From contig JAPKHB010000187.1 of assembly GCA_026647295.1 (NCBI GenBank), forward strand, positions 1-7,574: 7,574 nucleotides of DNA, in the 5' to 3' direction. The translations under genes and the position numbers were made by a program. Shown one piece after another: positions 6,187-7,574 of the stretch. The notes under the pieces were generated by a model. It had not been told where the DNA came from. It saw nothing but the letters and a program-made list of their open reading frames with translations, and did not search any database. This DNA is from Planctomycetota bacterium (GTDB lineage: Bacteria; Planctomycetota; PLA2; JAEUHO01). Position 1 is the stretch's first letter, and each line of letters opens with the position of its first letter.

Positions 6187-7299
6187 GTGAGGCATCCGGC
6201 CATCGGAATCCTGCTGCTGGTCCTGGCCGGGGGCTGCGGGCCCGCCGGTGGCCCTCTGGCCGCACCGGCGGAGCCGGGATCCCCCGATGAAACCCTCGCG
6301 GCGCCCCCGTCGGAGCCGGGCCCGCGCCTGGGTCCGATCCTCCAGGGCCGAGCCGCCCGGGTCGCCCGGCCAGGTCCCGGTCGCACGTTCTCGGCGCCCG
6401 CCGAGAGCGCGCGCGAGTTCCTGGCCCGTCATCAACGCGCCGACGGAGGTTGGTCGGACGACACGCCCGGCGCAGCCGCCGAGGCGAACCCGCCGCCGGC
6501 CGACCCCGGCCTGACCGGAATCGTGCTCCTCGCCTTCCTGCATGGGGGATACACCAACCGCGGCAGACATCCCTTCGCCAAGGTCGTGTCCCGTGGCCTG
6601 GCGCACCTCAAGGGCCGCCAGGCCCCGGACGGAACCCTCGGGCCGGGGGCACAGCACGGCGCGGCGACGGCGGCACTGCTCACGGCCTACGCCATGACCG
6701 GGTCGCCCCTCTTCAAGGGCGCTTCGCAGCGGGCGTTGGACCGGCAGGGGCAGCGGCTCCTGGCCGGCGAGCTCGACTCCGACCCGGAAGCCGCGGCCTT
6801 CGCGCTGCTGTGCCTGCGGCTCGTGCAGGAGATCCGCGCGAGCGCCGGCGACGAGGGCCGGGCGGCGCCCTTCGCCGCGGACGAGGCCGCCTTCGAGACG
6901 CTCGCCCGGCGCGGCGTGCGCGCCGGGCCGTCGGCGGACCTGCGCGACATCGTCGGCGCCTACGCGACGCTTTGCCTTGGCCCCCTCGACGAGGCCCGGG
7001 AGAGCCTGGACGAGTGGGCGCGCGCGGACGCGTTCCCCCCCTTCCGGGGGCCGCAGGACGCCCTGGCCGCGGCGCTTGGCCGGATCGCCCTCCAGCACGC
7101 CTCCTTCCGCGACCAGCGCCGCTGGCTCGACGTCGGCCGCGCAACCTTCGAGACGCTCCAGCAGCGCTCCGATCCCGAGGCGTCCAACGACGCCGCGCTG
7201 CGCAGCCCCACCCCGATCCGCACGACGGCCCTCGGAGTCATCGCCACCGATCGGGCCTGGGGTTGCCTGGGCTACTCCGTGACGCCGCTCCGCCGTTGA
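6187..7299 (+). CDS. Predicted lipoprotein with alpha/alpha-toroid (prenyltransferase/squalene-cyclase-like) repeats
   Basis: The protein has 370 residues, starting at a GTG with a close GGAGG. Residues 1-17 form a short signal sequence (GILLLVLAGGC) ending at C17. The lipobox is imperfect (AGGC, preceded by L), so lipidation is probable but not certain. A Pro/Ala/Gly-rich linker runs to about residue 70. Then come helical repeats with motifs typical of the toroid superfamily: FLARHQRADGGW at 78-89 (a QxxDGGW, QW-type motif), LTGIVLLAFLHGGYTNRG at 109-126, GLAHLKGRQAPDGTLG at 137-152 and HGAATAALLTAYAMTG at 157-172. The later half is helical and less conserved. Bacterial proteins of this kind are common in Planctomycetota and mostly uncharacterised. 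No cyclase catalytic DxDD motif is seen, so an enzyme role should not be assumed; binding or scaffolding is equally possible. The gene lies between two identical 39-bp repeats. A link to the iron genes is unproven. Confidence 0.8.
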   Translation: MRHPAIGILLLVLAGGCGPAGGPLAAPAEPGSPDETLAAPPSEPGPRLGPILQGRAARVARPGPGRTFSAPAESAREFLARHQRADGGWSDDTPGAAAEANPPPADPGLTGIVLLAFLHGGYTNRGRHPFAKVVSRGLAHLKGRQAPDGTLGPGAQHGAATAALLTAYAMTGSPLFKGASQRALDRQGQRLLAGELDSDPEAAAFALLCLRLVQEIRASAGDEGRAAPFAADEAAFETLARRGVRAGPSADLRDIVGAYATLCLGPLDEARESLDEWARADAFPPFRGPQDALAAALGRIALQHASFRDQRRWLDVGRATFETLQQRSDPEASNDAALRSPTPIRTTALGVIATDRAWGCLGYSVTPLRR

Positions 7300-7312
7300 T
7301 GCCGGTACGGTG

Positions 7313-7351
7313 CTTGACCCTACGGAGCCAGGCTCCGGTGCATCATTCGAG
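7313..7351 (+). repeat. 39-bp direct repeat, copy B, with internal palindrome
   Basis: Exact second copy of 6043-6081, in the same orientation, 1270 bp downstream. It lies 14 bp past the stop of the lipoprotein gene. As with copy A, the palindrome CGGAGCCAGGCTCCG falls just after the 3' end of a plus-strand gene. I see no similarity beyond the 39 bp on either side. Confidence 0.9.
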
Positions 7352-7402
7352 GCCGCGACGGACCGATCGGCGCCAAACGCCCGTCGAAGGCCCCTGTCGC
7401 AC

Positions 7403-7485
7403 ACCGGGTCAGGCACGGACGCAGAGATGCCAGAGCGCACCGATCCCCGCGCTGGCTGCCAGGGTCGGAATCATCCCGACCCGGT
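7403..7485. other. Overlapping, mutually exclusive inverted repeats
   Basis: GGGTCGG at 7462-7468 pairs perfectly with CCGACCC at 7476-7482 (7-nt loop). The same right-hand bases also belong to GACCCGGT at 7478-7485, which pairs perfectly with ACCGGGTC at 7403-7410. The two pairings cannot form together. The cluster ends 8 bp before a candidate start codon at 7494, so it could be an operator or leader structure. Repeats this short are not rare by chance in GC-rich DNA. Apart from this and repeat copy B, nothing recognisable lies in 7300-7493. Confidence 0.3.
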
Positions 7486-7493
7486 ATCGGAAC

Positions 7494-7574
7494 ATGGCGG
7501 TGAATGCGCCAACGGCGCTGCTGCGCCTGGCCGCGCACCTGGGCCGGGACAGGGGCGAACGCTGGGGTATTTTT
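7494..7574 (+). CDS. Possible 5' end of an unidentified gene (cut by window edge)
   Basis: An ATG at 7494 opens a frame that stays open to the window end, giving 27 residues that begin MAVNAPTALLRLAAHLG. Most third positions are G or C, unlike the competing frame from the ATG at 7427. The frame also remains open, with coding-like codon use, upstream of 7494 but without an ATG or GTG there, so an unusual start or a degraded gene is possible. No clear Shine-Dalgarno is present. I do not recognise the product. Confidence 0.25.
   Translation, partial: MAVNAPTALLRLAAHLGRDRGERWGIF

Noticed and set aside
5274..7440. Long minus-strand frames opposite tonB and the lipoprotein gene, some sharing the same short peptides
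   Set aside because: The shared peptides arise from the two copies of the 39-bp repeat. The rest is low-complexity antisense sequence.
7320..7538. Minus-strand frame of 72 codons at the right end
   Set aside because: It ends inside the 39-bp repeat, has no ribosome site or recognisable motif, and its C-terminal peptide is simply the repeat translated.
7427..7574. Alternative plus-strand start at the ATG at 7427
   Set aside because: Its frame has weaker G/C preference at third positions than the frame of the ATG at 7494 and gives a Pro/Gly-rich peptide without features. It cannot be excluded.
1..7574. CRISPR array, tRNA, rRNA, insertion sequence or phage genes
   Set aside because: No regularly spaced repeats, tRNA-like cloverleaf, rRNA sequence or transposase/integrase motifs were seen. 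The only long direct repeat is the two-copy 39-mer.

Overview
The window is very GC-rich and densely coded. It looks like chromosomal DNA of a Gram-negative (two-membrane) bacterium, because it encodes an outer-membrane TonB-dependent receptor, a TonB protein and a predicted lipoprotein. The alpha/alpha-toroid (squalene-cyclase-like) lipoprotein and the large zinc-finger anti-sigma protein recall Planctomycetota and neighbouring phyla. That placement is inference only; there is no rRNA or marker gene here.

Layout. Positions 2-232 (+) hold the 3' end of an unidentified gene. It converges, with 10 bp between stop codons, on a minus-strand pair: an ECF-type sigma factor (2356-2868) and a 708-residue membrane anti-sigma-like protein (243-2369) whose start overlaps the sigma stop by 14 nt. 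A short AT-rich divergent control region (about 2869-3018) carries a strong Fur-box-like sequence, a TATAAT facing the sigma gene and a plausible -35/-10 pair facing right. On the plus strand follow a FecA-like TonB-dependent receptor (3019-5277) and, 11 nt later, a TonB energy transducer (5289-6047). Beyond them is a toroid-fold predicted lipoprotein gene (6187-7299), bracketed by two exact copies of a 39-bp direct repeat (6043-6081 and 7313-7351). The last about 220 bp hold inverted repeats and perhaps the start of another gene.

How it may work together. The receptor and TonB would import an iron chelate, probably under Fur control. The sigma/anti-sigma pair is read divergently from the same control region. 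In classical FecI/FecR/FecA signalling the receptor has an N-terminal signalling domain; this receptor shows no room for one. Instead, the periplasmic part of the anti-sigma protein ends in what look like two tandem ExbD/TolR-like modules, preceded by a region with two degenerate retropepsin-like motifs. ExbD is the normal partner of TonB, so one hypothesis is that the anti-sigma protein senses the TonB/ExbBD energy machinery or the cell wall rather than a receptor signalling domain. This is the most interesting point in the window. No exbB or exbD gene lies in the window.
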